A stretch of 12,229 nucleotides of DNA from an uncultured Collinsella sp. (GCA_900547655.1 URHQ01000058.1:1-12229), one strand, 5' to 3'; positions 1 through 6,978 are shown, numbered from the stretch's first letter. The notes: a model not told the origin generated them from the letters alone. Program-made: numbers and translations.

Positions 1-2
1 AT

Positions 3-350
3 AAGAGACAGGGTGCACCCGCCGCCGTCTACACCACGTTTATGTATATCGTCCTTGGCCTGCTCTCTTTGCTGGTTCCCTCGAGTTCTGGCCTGGCGGC
101 GCTCACCATGCCCGTTATGGGCCCCCTGACCGAGCTCATGGGCCTCAATCCCGAGGCGGCCGTCACCGCGCTCCAGTTTGCCAACCAGACCATCAACACC
201 ATCAGCCCCGTAGCGGGCATGACGGTCGCCGGTCTTGCCGTGGCAAAGATCTCGTTTGGTCAATGGTGGAAGACCATTTGGAAGTTCTTCATTTTTATGG
301 TCGTCTTTGGCCTGATCGTAACGGCAATCTCTGGCATGCTTCCGTTGTAG
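3..350 (+). CDS. YfcC-family membrane carrier, C-terminal part only
   Basis: The frame is open from the first bases of the window, so the N-terminus lies upstream; 115 residues are visible. It is a hydrophobic protein with helices around YIVLGLLSLLVP and, at the very end, FFIFMVVFGLIVTAISGML. The segment PSSSGLAALTMPVMGPL, followed by a region with ALQFANQTINTISPVAG and AKISFGQWWK, is the pattern of the YfcC group of the DcuC/C4-dicarboxylate carrier superfamily, whose substrates are mostly unproven (amino acids and small peptides are often suggested). It ends 9 bases before the next gene, so it is probably the uptake step for the catabolic enzymes that follow. It is not the APC-type permease (FrlA) of the E. 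coli fructoselysine operon nor a PTS. The family call is good; the substrate is unknown. Confidence 0.82.
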   Translation, partial: KRQGAPAAVYTTFMYIVLGLLSLLVPSSSGLAALTMPVMGPLTELMGLNPEAAVTALQFANQTINTISPVAGMTVAGLAVAKISFGQWWKTIWKFFIFMVVFGLIVTAISGMLPL

Positions 351-359
351 GTGGTTGTG

Positions 360-1943
360 ATGTCTGATCGTTTAACGGTCCTGACGTCTAAGAGCGTCTT
401 TACCGGTACGGGGGACCTGCCGTTTGAAGGTTTCGTAGCGGTCCGTGGCAATCGAATTGAGGCGGTTGGCACCAAGTGTGAGGTGGCTTCGTATTTGACC
501 CAGGCGGACGAGGTAGTTGATCTGGGCGACCGCACCGTCATGCCTGGTCTGATCGATGTACATACCTTCTATACAGGCTGGGCGCTGCGGACATTGGGGT
601 CTGATCTGTCCGGCATCGCCGATGCCAAAGAGGCCGTGTCGCTCTTGCGTGCATGGAAAGAAGATCATCCGGATTGCGCGGCGGCTTTTGGCCACAACCT
701 ACCCGAAACGTTGGCATCGGATGCCGAGAACGCAAATACAGCAGCTGTGTTTGACGATTGTTTTGGCGATATCCCCGTCGTATGCTTTACATCGGGTGCG
801 GAGACCTGCGTTCTCAATGCTGCCGCTAGTGCGCGATACGGCTTTACACCCCAGGCGTGCTATGCCGAGAAAATCTGGCGCATGATGAGCGATTTCCTCG
901 CGCTGCCCGAGGTGCGTGCCGGGTATTCGGACTACATGAACATGCTTAACGAGCGCGGCGTTACCGCCATCAAGGAGATGGCGTTTGATGACTATTACGG
1001 CTTTGCCGACGAAATGGCTCACCGTGAGGAATCTGGTGAGCTGACGGTTCGCGTCTCTATGATGTCGCAGCCGGTGGGTGCCGGTGCAAATCTGGCATAT
1101 GCCCGCGAGGCGCGAGAGCGCTTCCGGGGACCGTTCGTTCGTTTTTCTGGCTTCAACCGTATGACCGATCGCGGCGTATGGGCGGGGCTTGCCGAGATGA
1201 TAGACCCCTATGAGGACTCGGCCGATGCGGGCGCTGCCGGCAAGACGGTCGTCGAGGAGCCAGAGTGGGATCTGATTGAGAACGAGCTGCGTGCAATTGA
1301 TGCTGACGGCTTCCGATATTCCTTGCATTGCCAGGGCGATGGCGCCGTTCGTCGCACCGTGGCGCTCTATGCCTCGCTGCCTCGAGACGAGCATGGACGG
1401 ATGCTTCGTCGCCATGCGATTACCGATCTCGAGAACTCTGACCCGACCGATCTTGTCAAGTTTGGCAAGTTGGGTGGAATTTGCGAGGTCTATCCGCAGA
1501 TTCTGACGCTGGACCGGCGCGAGGATTGCCTGTCGATGATGCGTCGACAAATTGGCGAGACGCGACTTTTGCACAGCTGGAATCGCCGCGGCATGGAAGA
1601 TTCCGGATGCACAGTGTGCTGTGGCACGGATTTGCCGCTGTTGATTCCGAGCTTGGGCGAGTCAATCTACAGTGCGTGCGGCGGATACTTCGACGACGGA
1701 CTGCCCGTGAATGAGGTCAACACGCTGACGCTTGTCGAGCTCTTGTGCGCTTGGACTGCCGGGGGCGCGTACGACCTGATGCGCGAAGACGAGCTGGGTA
1801 CGCTTGAGGTTGGCAAGCTTGCCGATATCTGCGTGCTCGATCGGGATGTGTTCGACCTCGATTATCGCGACGCACGTGATCTTGCGGTTGACATGACGAT
1901 GTCGGACGGACAAATCGTGTTCGATCGAAATAGGGAGGCATAA
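360..1943 (+). CDS. Amidohydrolase family 3 (YtcJ-like) protein with altered metal motif
   Basis: I start it at ATG 360 (527 aa) because AGGTGG at 349-354 sits 5 bases upstream; the in-frame GTG at 351 has no site. The N-terminus shows the composite beta-sandwich start (SKSVFTGTG, VRGNRIEAVG), then MPGLIDVHTF at 61-70, LHCQGDGAV with H323, RHAITD with H352, CGTDLP with D424, and the usual C-terminal GTLEVGKLADICVLD near 480-494. This is the amidohydrolase superfamily layout, with YtcJ/Amidohydro_3 the closest match. Oddities: the HxH motif is H68-T-F70, so the second His is lost, and the stretch that in YtcJ relatives carries a Lys before the DG motif reads FVRFSGFNRM (R261). The protein may hold one metal or none. 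In family members the reaction is hydrolysis of amide or ester bonds; here it may trim an acylated or peptidyl substrate after import, which is inference. Confidence 0.85.
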   Translation: MSDRLTVLTSKSVFTGTGDLPFEGFVAVRGNRIEAVGTKCEVASYLTQADEVVDLGDRTVMPGLIDVHTFYTGWALRTLGSDLSGIADAKEAVSLLRAWKEDHPDCAAAFGHNLPETLASDAENANTAAVFDDCFGDIPVVCFTSGAETCVLNAAASARYGFTPQACYAEKIWRMMSDFLALPEVRAGYSDYMNMLNERGVTAIKEMAFDDYYGFADEMAHREESGELTVRVSMMSQPVGAGANLAYAREARERFRGPFVRFSGFNRMTDRGVWAGLAEMIDPYEDSADAGAAGKTVVEEPEWDLIENELRAIDADGFRYSLHCQGDGAVRRTVALYASLPRDEHGRMLRRHAITDLENSDPTDLVKFGKLGGICEVYPQILTLDRREDCLSMMRRQIGETRLLHSWNRRGMEDSGCTVCCGTDLPLLIPSLGESIYSACGGYFDDGLPVNEVNTLTLVELLCAWTAGGAYDLMREDELGTLEVGKLADICVLDRDVFDLDYRDARDLAVDMTMSDGQIVFDRNREA

Positions 1944-1944
1944 G

Positions 1945-2796
1945 ATGTCTGAATCCAAACCGACGCTGCACCGCGAACAGATTGCGGGCATGAATATCCA
2001 CTACATCATGTGGTCGCTCGATTACTTCCTTGATGTGCAGCAGCGTTTGGGCTTTGAGTCCATTGAGCTGTGGTGTGCGGAGCCGCATGTGACGCTCGAC
2101 CACACGGGCTACTTTGAAGCTGAGGTCCTGGCGAAAAAGGCTGCAGACCGTGGGCTTAGGTATCGTACTCTGTGTCCCGAGAATGTTGTCTATCCTTGGC
2201 AGTACTGCGCACGCAAACCGCTGCATGAACAGCGCAGCTTGGCGTACTTTAAGCACGGCATTGAGCTTGCCGAGGTACTTGGGTGCGACCGTATGTCCGT
2301 CAACTCGGGCTGGGGCGACTGGGACGAGGACCGCGAGGAAGCCTGGAAGCGCAGCCGCGAGCACTTGTCCATTCTGGCGGAGTATGCCGGCGAGCACGGT
2401 CTGGTGCTTACGATGGAAAGTCTGCGTCCCGAGGAGAGCAACCTTGTGACGACGGTTTCCGATGCGAAGCGCATGATTGACGAGGTCGCGAGCCCGTACT
2501 TACAGCCCATGGTTGATACAACCGCGATGGGCGTTGCAGGCGAGACGCTCGAGGACTGGTTTGCCGCCTTTGGTGATGGGGCAATTCACGAGATGCACTT
2601 TATCGACGGTGACCCGTATGGCCATCTGGTGTGGGGCGATGGCAAGCACGATATGGACGCCTTCGTCGCCACGCTCAACGCCCATGGTTTCGACGGCATG
2701 CTGGGCCAGGAAATCACGGACGGTCGTTACTACGATGATCCGGCGGCGGCAGATGCCAAGAACATGGCCGCATTCGAGAAATATCTGATTGACTAA
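1945..2796 (+). CDS. FrlC-like sugar epimerase, xylose-isomerase-like TIM barrel
   Basis: 283 aa, starting one base after the previous stop, with GGGAGG at 1933-1938 as ribosome site. The protein matches the AP-endonuclease-2/xylose-isomerase-like fold and, motif by motif, E. coli FrlC (fructoselysine 3-epimerase). The metal ligands are all present: E158 in MESLRPEESN (FrlC has LEPLTPYESN), D191 in MVDTTAMG, H218 in HEMHFIDGD and E256 in GQEITDGRYYDD. FrlC interconverts fructoselysine and psicoselysine, so this enzyme would feed the C3 epimer of an Amadori compound into the pathway. The C-terminal part (YYDDPAAADAKN) also parallels FrlC. The deglycase gene directly downstream supports the role. 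A different ketose or ketosamine substrate is possible. Confidence 0.86.
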   Translation: MSESKPTLHREQIAGMNIHYIMWSLDYFLDVQQRLGFESIELWCAEPHVTLDHTGYFEAEVLAKKAADRGLRYRTLCPENVVYPWQYCARKPLHEQRSLAYFKHGIELAEVLGCDRMSVNSGWGDWDEDREEAWKRSREHLSILAEYAGEHGLVLTMESLRPEESNLVTTVSDAKRMIDEVASPYLQPMVDTTAMGVAGETLEDWFAAFGDGAIHEMHFIDGDPYGHLVWGDGKHDMDAFVATLNAHGFDGMLGQEITDGRYYDDPAAADAKNMAAFEKYLID

Positions 2797-2844
2797 AACA
2801 ACTATCGGCCACGCAGCCAACGTCATTGATTGCGGCCAAACAAG

Positions 2845-2851
2845 AAAGGAA
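2845..2851 (+). promoter_or_regulatory. Ribosome binding site of the SIS deglycase gene
   Basis: AAAGGAA with a 6-base spacer to ATG 2858. It fixes the start and makes the 61 bases after the epimerase gene a true intercistronic gap, in which I see no promoter or strong hairpin. Confidence 0.65.
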
Positions 2852-2857
2852 CTGGAT

Positions 2858-3826
2858 ATGAACGCACACGATCTGATCAAAGAGGCAATTGCCGAGAAGG
2901 GCAAGTTCGACAGCGTCTACTGGATTGCTTGCGGTGGCTCCATGATCGATTTGATTCCGGCTCATGAGCTTCTGCAGCGCGAGGCAACCACCTTCACTTC
3001 GTATATCTATACGGCTCGCGAGTTCGATATCATGCGTCCGCGTCGTCTGGGCGAGAAGTCCCTGGTCATTGCTTGCAGCCACAGTGGCAACACCCCCGAG
3101 GTCGTCGAGGGCTGCGAGATTGCCCTTGCTGCCGGCGCTACGGTGATTGCCCAGACCGACAACGCTGGATCCAAGATCGACACCGGCAAATGGGCCACAT
3201 GGGTCTATCCGTGGGGCGAGGGCGTGCCGCAGGCCGAGGTCCCCGCTGGCATTTCGCTGTCGCTTGCGGCAGAGCTGCTCGATCAGCAGGAGGGCTACGC
3301 CGATCTTGCCGATATGTATGCCGGTATCGCCGAGATGGATAAGATCCTTCCCCCGGCACGCGAGAAGGTAAATGCCGAGTTGGGCGATCGCTTTGCCAAG
3401 CTTTGCCAGGAGCACGAGTTCTTCTACATTCTGGGCAGCGGTCCCAACTTTAGCCAGACCTACGGTTTCGCTATCTGCTCTCTTATGGAGATGCAGTGGC
3501 AGCACTGCAGCTACATCCACTCTGCCGAGTACTTCCATGGCCCCTTCGAGGCTACTCAGGATGGCGTTTTTTACTTCCTGCAGATGGGCTCCAGCGAGTG
3601 CCGTGCTATGGACGAGCGCGCCCTGGCGTTCCTTAAGACGCATACCGATACGCTGATGGTGCTCGATGCCAAGGAGTACGGTATGGAAGCCGTGCCGGCG
3701 AGCGTCCGTGCCTATCTGGACCCGGTGCTGTTCTACGCCATGAACTGCGAGCTGCGTGCCGCACGCGGCAAGGTGTTTGATCACGATCCCGATTTCCGTC
3801 GCTATATGGGTGTTGTCGAGTACTAG
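2858..3826 (+). CDS. SIS-domain phospho-ketosamine deglycase, FraB/FrlB family
   Basis: 322 aa from ATG 2858, chosen because AAAGGAA at 2845-2851 lies 6 bases upstream; the frame extends to a TTG at 2789 inside the previous gene, without a site. Two SIS halves are visible: the first with YWIACGGS (21-28) and ACSHSGNTPE (72-81), the second with FYILGSGPNFSQ (189-200). The stretch LMEMQWQHCSYIHSAEYFHGPFE (209-231) and the end FRRYMGVVEY are hallmarks of Salmonella FraB and E. coli FrlB. E211 and H227 are 16 residues apart, as are the two residues I recall as catalytic in FraB (E214, H230). Family members split fructose-amino-acid 6-phosphate into glucose 6-phosphate plus the amino acid. By eye it is closer to FraB (EMQW, ACGGS, DERAL) than to FrlB, but the amino acid released cannot be deduced. 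Confidence 0.88.
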   Translation: MNAHDLIKEAIAEKGKFDSVYWIACGGSMIDLIPAHELLQREATTFTSYIYTAREFDIMRPRRLGEKSLVIACSHSGNTPEVVEGCEIALAAGATVIAQTDNAGSKIDTGKWATWVYPWGEGVPQAEVPAGISLSLAAELLDQQEGYADLADMYAGIAEMDKILPPAREKVNAELGDRFAKLCQEHEFFYILGSGPNFSQTYGFAICSLMEMQWQHCSYIHSAEYFHGPFEATQDGVFYFLQMGSSECRAMDERALAFLKTHTDTLMVLDAKEYGMEAVPASVRAYLDPVLFYAMNCELRAARGKVFDHDPDFRRYMGVVEY

Positions 3827-3840
3827 AAGGAGCAAAGGCC

Positions 3841-4704
3841 ATGGCATTTAACGTTAACGCGCTCGGATTTGGCGACAACGTCGTCGATCGCTACGAGCAT
3901 ATCCACACCATGTATCCCGGCGGCAATGCGGTGAACTTCGCCGTTTATGCCAAGAAATGCGGTGCCGCACGTTCTGCATACATGGGCATTTTTGGCAATG
4001 ACGCCGCTGCCGAGCATGTCATTGCAAGCCTCGAGGATGAGGGTATCGAGCTTGACAAGTGCGAGCAGATGATTGGCGAGAATGGAGCGGCTCGCGTGAC
4101 CGTCGTTGACGGTGACCGTGTCTTCCTTGGCTCCAACGAGGGCGGTATCCGTGGCGATGCGCGCTATGTCCTCGATCGCTTTGACCTTTCGTACATGAAG
4201 CAGTTCGATGTGGTTCATTCGGGAAACTATTGCTTTACCGAGCGCGAGCTGCCCAAGTTGAAGGCTGCGGGCGTCACGGTCTCTTTTGACTTTTCGGACG
4301 ACTCTACCGACGAGTACTACGAGCAGATTGCGCCCTACGTCGATTTCGCTTTCTTTAGTGCGGCGGATGCTGCGAGTGAGGACGAGATTCGCGAGCGTCT
4401 GGCATGGGTGAAGGGCCTGGGTCCGCGTTTTGTGTCGGCTACGGCGGGCGCCGAGGGCTGCATTGCTTACGACGGCGAGCGTTATTACCGCCAGCTGGCT
4501 AAACCGGTAACGGACATGAAGGACACCATGGGGGCGGGCGACTCGTTCCTCACCTCGTTTTTGATGTGCTATCTCGATTCCGCCAAGCGCGGTGAGGATG
4601 GCGCCGAGGCCATCGAGCGCGCGCTCGACTTTGCTGCCGGGTTTGCCTCGACCGTGTGCGGCATGGAAGGTTCTTGGGGCCACGGAGCACCAATCGTCGA
4701 ATAG
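3841..4704 (+). CDS. FrlD-like PfkB-family kinase, first copy
   Basis: 287 aa with AAGGAG at 3827-3832 upstream, 14 bases after the deglycase stop. It is a ribokinase/PfkB-fold sugar kinase. Visible landmarks are GFGDNVVDRYEH with D16 near the N-terminus, YPGGNAVNFAVY at 25-36 (the GGxxxN sugar-contact motif), VSFDFSDDSTDEYY (147-160), the alanine-rich FFSAADAASEDE, and DTMGAGDSF at 228-236 with D234 as the expected catalytic base. E. coli FrlD has the same GDNCVD, FSGGNAVNVAVY, FDFSDKW and DTMGAGDSF blocks, so the match goes beyond the fold. FrlD phosphorylates the 6-hydroxyl of fructoselysine, making the substrate of the deglycase encoded just upstream. The product of this gene is the best candidate for that step. 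It is followed by a strong hairpin and a second kinase. Confidence 0.86.
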   Translation: MAFNVNALGFGDNVVDRYEHIHTMYPGGNAVNFAVYAKKCGAARSAYMGIFGNDAAAEHVIASLEDEGIELDKCEQMIGENGAARVTVVDGDRVFLGSNEGGIRGDARYVLDRFDLSYMKQFDVVHSGNYCFTERELPKLKAAGVTVSFDFSDDSTDEYYEQIAPYVDFAFFSAADAASEDEIRERLAWVKGLGPRFVSATAGAEGCIAYDGERYYRQLAKPVTDMKDTMGAGDSFLTSFLMCYLDSAKRGEDGAEAIERALDFAAGFASTVCGMEGSWGHGAPIVE

Positions 4705-4774
4705 CTTAAGAAAGCGTACGGCGGTCTGGCTATGAGGCCTTGGACAGCCGATGCAAAACAATAAGCGAAACGCG

Positions 4775-4808
4775 AAAAGGGGGCTCGCCATGTGGCGGGT
4801 CCCCTTTT
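4775..4808 (+). terminator. 15-bp hairpin between the two kinase genes (terminator or attenuator)
   Basis: Bases 4775-4789 (AAAAGGGGGCTCGCC) pair with 4794-4808 (GGCGGGTCCCCTTTT) around an ATGT loop. All 15 positions pair, two of them as G-U, and the stem ends in A4/T4. This is the shape of an intrinsic terminator, though the T-run is only four long and belongs to the stem. It ends 7 bases before the ribosome site of the second kinase, so it lies in a 121-base gap (4705-4825) in which I see no convincing promoter. It may partly terminate the upstream transcript, attenuate, or protect a processed 3' end. Confidence 0.72.
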
Positions 4809-4825
4809 GAACATTGGAGAAGACC

Positions 4826-5626
4826 ATGGGTATTAAAGCGTGTGCGGCTGGTTTTTGCTGCGCGGACGTCTATCAAAACATCGGCGTGTTCTATCCGACT
4901 GGTAATGGCATTGACTGGGGTATCCATCTTGCACGAATGGGCGTTTCGGTATCCGCCGTGTCGGTTGTCGGCAAGGACGAGTACGGAGACAAGATGAGAG
5001 AGGCGCTGGCCGCTGAGGGGTTCGATATCTCACATCTGCGGGTGGAAGATGGCGACACCTCGGTGATGCTCATGGCATTGAAAGACGGCGTCGATCGCGT
5101 GCATCTCGAGGCAATCGATGGCGTAATGGAGACATATCGACCGAATGAAGACGACCGGGCGTTTATCCTAGAGCATGACATCATTCATACCGACCTGTTT
5201 GGCAATTGTTTGGACCTCCTGCCCGAATGGCATGATGCGGGCAAGACGGTGGTTATGGACTTCTCGGTGTTCAGCCAGGATCCCGAATATGCATGCGAGG
5301 CTCATTTTCCTTACGTAGACTATGCGTTCATGTCGTTTGAAGAGGACACTCCGGAGCTGCGGGACTGGGTACGCCACGTGCAGGAATTGGGACCGCGCGT
5401 TGCGGTTGCCACGCTTGGCGAGAAGGGGAGCATTGCCTATGACGGTGAGCGCTTCTATGAGTGCGGGATCGTACCGGCGGAGAAGGTCGTTAATACCGTG
5501 GGTGCCGGCGACTCGTATATTGCCGGGTTTACCAAGGGCGTGATCGATGGCCTTGATATTCCGGCGTGTATGAAGGCGGGCGCTGAGCTGTCGTCCCGAG
5601 TGATTGGTTCGTTTGAGCCGTACTAG
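4826..5626 (+). CDS. FrlD-like PfkB-family kinase, second divergent copy
   Basis: 266 aa from ATG 4826, with GGAGA at 4816-4820 and a 5-base spacer; an in-frame TTG at 4814 overlaps that site and is rejected. It is a PfkB-fold kinase with GFCCADVYQNIG (D14), VVGKDEYGDKM (47-57), VVMDFSVFS (142-150), VATLGEKGSIAYDG (194-207) and NTVGAGDSY with base D229. It is colinear with the first kinase and with E. coli FrlD, including the DEYGxK and DISH segments. The sugar-contact block differs: YPTGNGIDWGIHL at 23-35 replaces YPGGNAVNFAVY, so one Gly of GGxxxN is Thr25 and the Asn is Asp30. This points to a different acceptor from that of the first kinase. It follows the hairpin at 4775-4808 and is the first gene of the second half of the cluster. 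Confidence 0.82.
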   Translation: MGIKACAAGFCCADVYQNIGVFYPTGNGIDWGIHLARMGVSVSAVSVVGKDEYGDKMREALAAEGFDISHLRVEDGDTSVMLMALKDGVDRVHLEAIDGVMETYRPNEDDRAFILEHDIIHTDLFGNCLDLLPEWHDAGKTVVMDFSVFSQDPEYACEAHFPYVDYAFMSFEEDTPELRDWVRHVQELGPRVAVATLGEKGSIAYDGERFYECGIVPAEKVVNTVGAGDSYIAGFTKGVIDGLDIPACMKAGAELSSRVIGSFEPY

Positions 5627-5640
5627 GGTCAAATGCCTGG

Positions 5641-5647
5641 AAAGGAG
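5641..5647 (+). promoter_or_regulatory. Ribosome binding site deciding the start at 5654
   Basis: AAAGGAG followed by a 6-base spacer to ATG 5654. The site lies inside the longer frame that begins at ATG 5633, which argues against the upstream start. Confidence 0.7.
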
Positions 5648-5653
5648 TATGAA

Positions 5654-6514
5654 ATGGTTATCGACATGTTGGTCCATCCTATGCTCTACGGCGAGATCTG
5701 TACGCCGGGTGATGAGCCTGATGGATTCGGTTTTTGGTCACGAGAATTTGGTATGGGGCATATGGGCCCCATGGATTGGGATGAGCTTCAAGTCGAGATG
5801 GACGTCTGTGACGTGCAGAAGAGCGTGCTCATGCCGCTCGATGTAACCACGGCATGCGGAGGGCACTTTGGCACTAATGACCAGATTGCCATGCTGGTTG
5901 CCGCGCATCCCGATCGTCTGTGGGGATTTGCGAGCGTAGACCCGCAGGTGAGCGGTGCCGCAGACGAATTGGAGCGCGCCTTTACCGAGTTGGGGGCAAA
6001 GGGGCTTTGCCTGCATCCTGCAAAGCAGGGTTTTGCCCCCGATGATGCTGTGGCCGAGCCGCTTTACGAGCTGTGCGAGCGCTATAACAAGCCGGTGGTT
6101 TTCCATGCCGGTATGTCTTGGGAGCCTGGCGCAGAGCTCTCGCGCAGTAACCCGCTTGCATTTGAGCACACAATCGCAACGCATCCAAATGTGCGCTTTA
6201 GTTTGGCCCACTTTGGCTGGCCCTGGGTGCGCGAGACCGTGGCGATGCTGCTCAAGTATCCCAACTGCTACACGGACACCTCTATCACTTACATCGATTC
6301 GCCCGAGGAGATGATGCAGCGTCTTTTCACGGTCGATATGGGGCCGCTGTGGTATGAGCGCGCGCTATCGCACCAAGTGATGTTCGCCAGCAATACGCCG
6401 CGCTTCCGTGCATTCAAACTCAAGCGGGCGCTCGATACCGTGCCCATGCGCGATGATGCGCGAGAAAGGCTCTACTGGGGTAATGCCCTGCGTTTTCTTG
6501 AAGGGGATGAGTGA
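5654..6514 (+). CDS. Amidohydrolase family 2 (COG2159) protein with altered metal motif
   Basis: 286 aa from ATG 5654. The fold is recognised by IDMLVHP at the N-terminus, the conserved SVLMPLDV and GFASVDPQ strands, KGLCLHPAKQG (116-126), KPVVFHAG with H151, RFSLAHFGWPW with H186, NCYTDTS (204-210), VMFASNTPR (242-250) and the terminal YWGNALRFLE. This is the order of PF04909 lactonases, decarboxylases and hydrolases. Typical members have HxH at the start and GxD near the end; here the motif is L6-V-H8 and the Asp position is N247, so two usual metal or catalytic residues are missing. The protein may use another metal arrangement, or bind without hydrolysis. Its context suggests a role on an intermediate of the cluster. 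Its stop lies 2 bases before the next gene's ATG, which implies co-expression. Confidence 0.82.
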   Translation: MVIDMLVHPMLYGEICTPGDEPDGFGFWSREFGMGHMGPMDWDELQVEMDVCDVQKSVLMPLDVTTACGGHFGTNDQIAMLVAAHPDRLWGFASVDPQVSGAADELERAFTELGAKGLCLHPAKQGFAPDDAVAEPLYELCERYNKPVVFHAGMSWEPGAELSRSNPLAFEHTIATHPNVRFSLAHFGWPWVRETVAMLLKYPNCYTDTSITYIDSPEEMMQRLFTVDMGPLWYERALSHQVMFASNTPRFRAFKLKRALDTVPMRDDARERLYWGNALRFLEGDE

Positions 6515-6516
6515 AC

Positions 6517-6945
6517 ATGGTGACGCTCGAGACATTGAGCTATCTATCGACTGCTCCGGACCAGTTCATCGATATTACCGAGGACGTGCACGCCGCCATC
6601 GAACGCAGCTCGGTGACCAATGGCTTGGCAGCGATTATTTTGTCGCATACGACCTGTGGAATCGTGGTAAACGAGGGACTGCCCTGCGTGGAGACGGATC
6701 TTATGGAGACGCTCGATCGCATCGCCCCACTCGATGCCCCCTACGCGCACGCACACTTCCTGCCGAGCTATGGAGCCACCGGCAACAACTCCTGTGGGCA
6801 TATCAAGAGCATGATTTGTGGAAACAGTTGCTTCTTTCCCGTCCAAGATGGCCACATCGTGTGTGGAGGTGCCCAGAACATCTATCTTGCGGAGTTTGAC
6901 GGTCCGCAGAAGCGAAAAGTGTACGTCGAGGTGCTGGGGGAGTAA
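6517..6945 (+). CDS. YjbQ/UPF0047-family protein
   Basis: 142 aa from ATG 6517, preceded by AAGGGG at 6501-6506; GTG 6511 is also in frame but too close to that site. The family is recognised by FIDITEDVHAAI (17-28), ILSHTTCGIVVNEG (41-54, H44), CGHIKSMICGNSCFFPV (93-109, H95), GGAQNIYLAEFDGP (117-130) and the final KVYVEVLGE. This is a complete YjbQ domain of usual length, a small protein that forms trimers in known structures. E. coli YjbQ has been linked to a secondary thiamine-phosphate-synthase activity, but the physiological role of the family is unsettled. Its place in a sugar-catabolic operon, between an amidohydrolase and a BtpA-like gene, suggests a metabolic step here that I cannot name. 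Confidence 0.86.
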   Translation: MVTLETLSYLSTAPDQFIDITEDVHAAIERSSVTNGLAAIILSHTTCGIVVNEGLPCVETDLMETLDRIAPLDAPYAHAHFLPSYGATGNNSCGHIKSMICGNSCFFPVQDGHIVCGGAQNIYLAEFDGPQKRKVYVEVLGE

Positions 6946-6966
6946 CGTCCCTGCAATAACCCTATG

Positions 6967-6972
6967 AAGGAG
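6967..6972 (+). promoter_or_regulatory. Ribosome binding site deciding the start at 6979
   Basis: AAGGAG with a 6-base spacer to ATG 6979. An in-frame ATG at 6964 overlaps this site and is therefore unlikely to be used. Confidence 0.7.
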
Positions 6973-6978
6973 CACGTT

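Noticed and set aside
699..1574. Long minus-strand open frame (291 codons) opposite the Amidohydro_3 gene
   Set aside because: It has no recognisable domain or ribosome site and lies fully inside a strongly supported gene; high GC often keeps the opposite strand open.
2797..2857. Repeated CGGCCA words between the epimerase and deglycase genes as a possible regulatory element
   Set aside because: Two short GC-rich words do not form a stable hairpin or an operator-like repeat; chance is sufficient.
2714..3847. Minus-strand open frame of 377 codons opposite the deglycase gene
   Set aside because: No family features are seen, while the plus strand has clear FraB-like motifs to its last residues.
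4705..4774. Possible promoter with TGGACA at 4741-4746 for the second kinase
   Set aside because: No -10 hexamer is found at a suitable distance downstream.
3823..4827. Minus-strand open frame of 334 codons opposite the first kinase gene
   Set aside because: It is a mirror of a PfkB gene with full motifs and also runs through the intergenic hairpin.
5633..5653. Upstream in-frame ATG start for the COG2159 gene (similar cases at 6964 and 11147)
   Set aside because: In each case the Shine-Dalgarno sequence lies between the two start codons, so the downstream ATG is the likely start.
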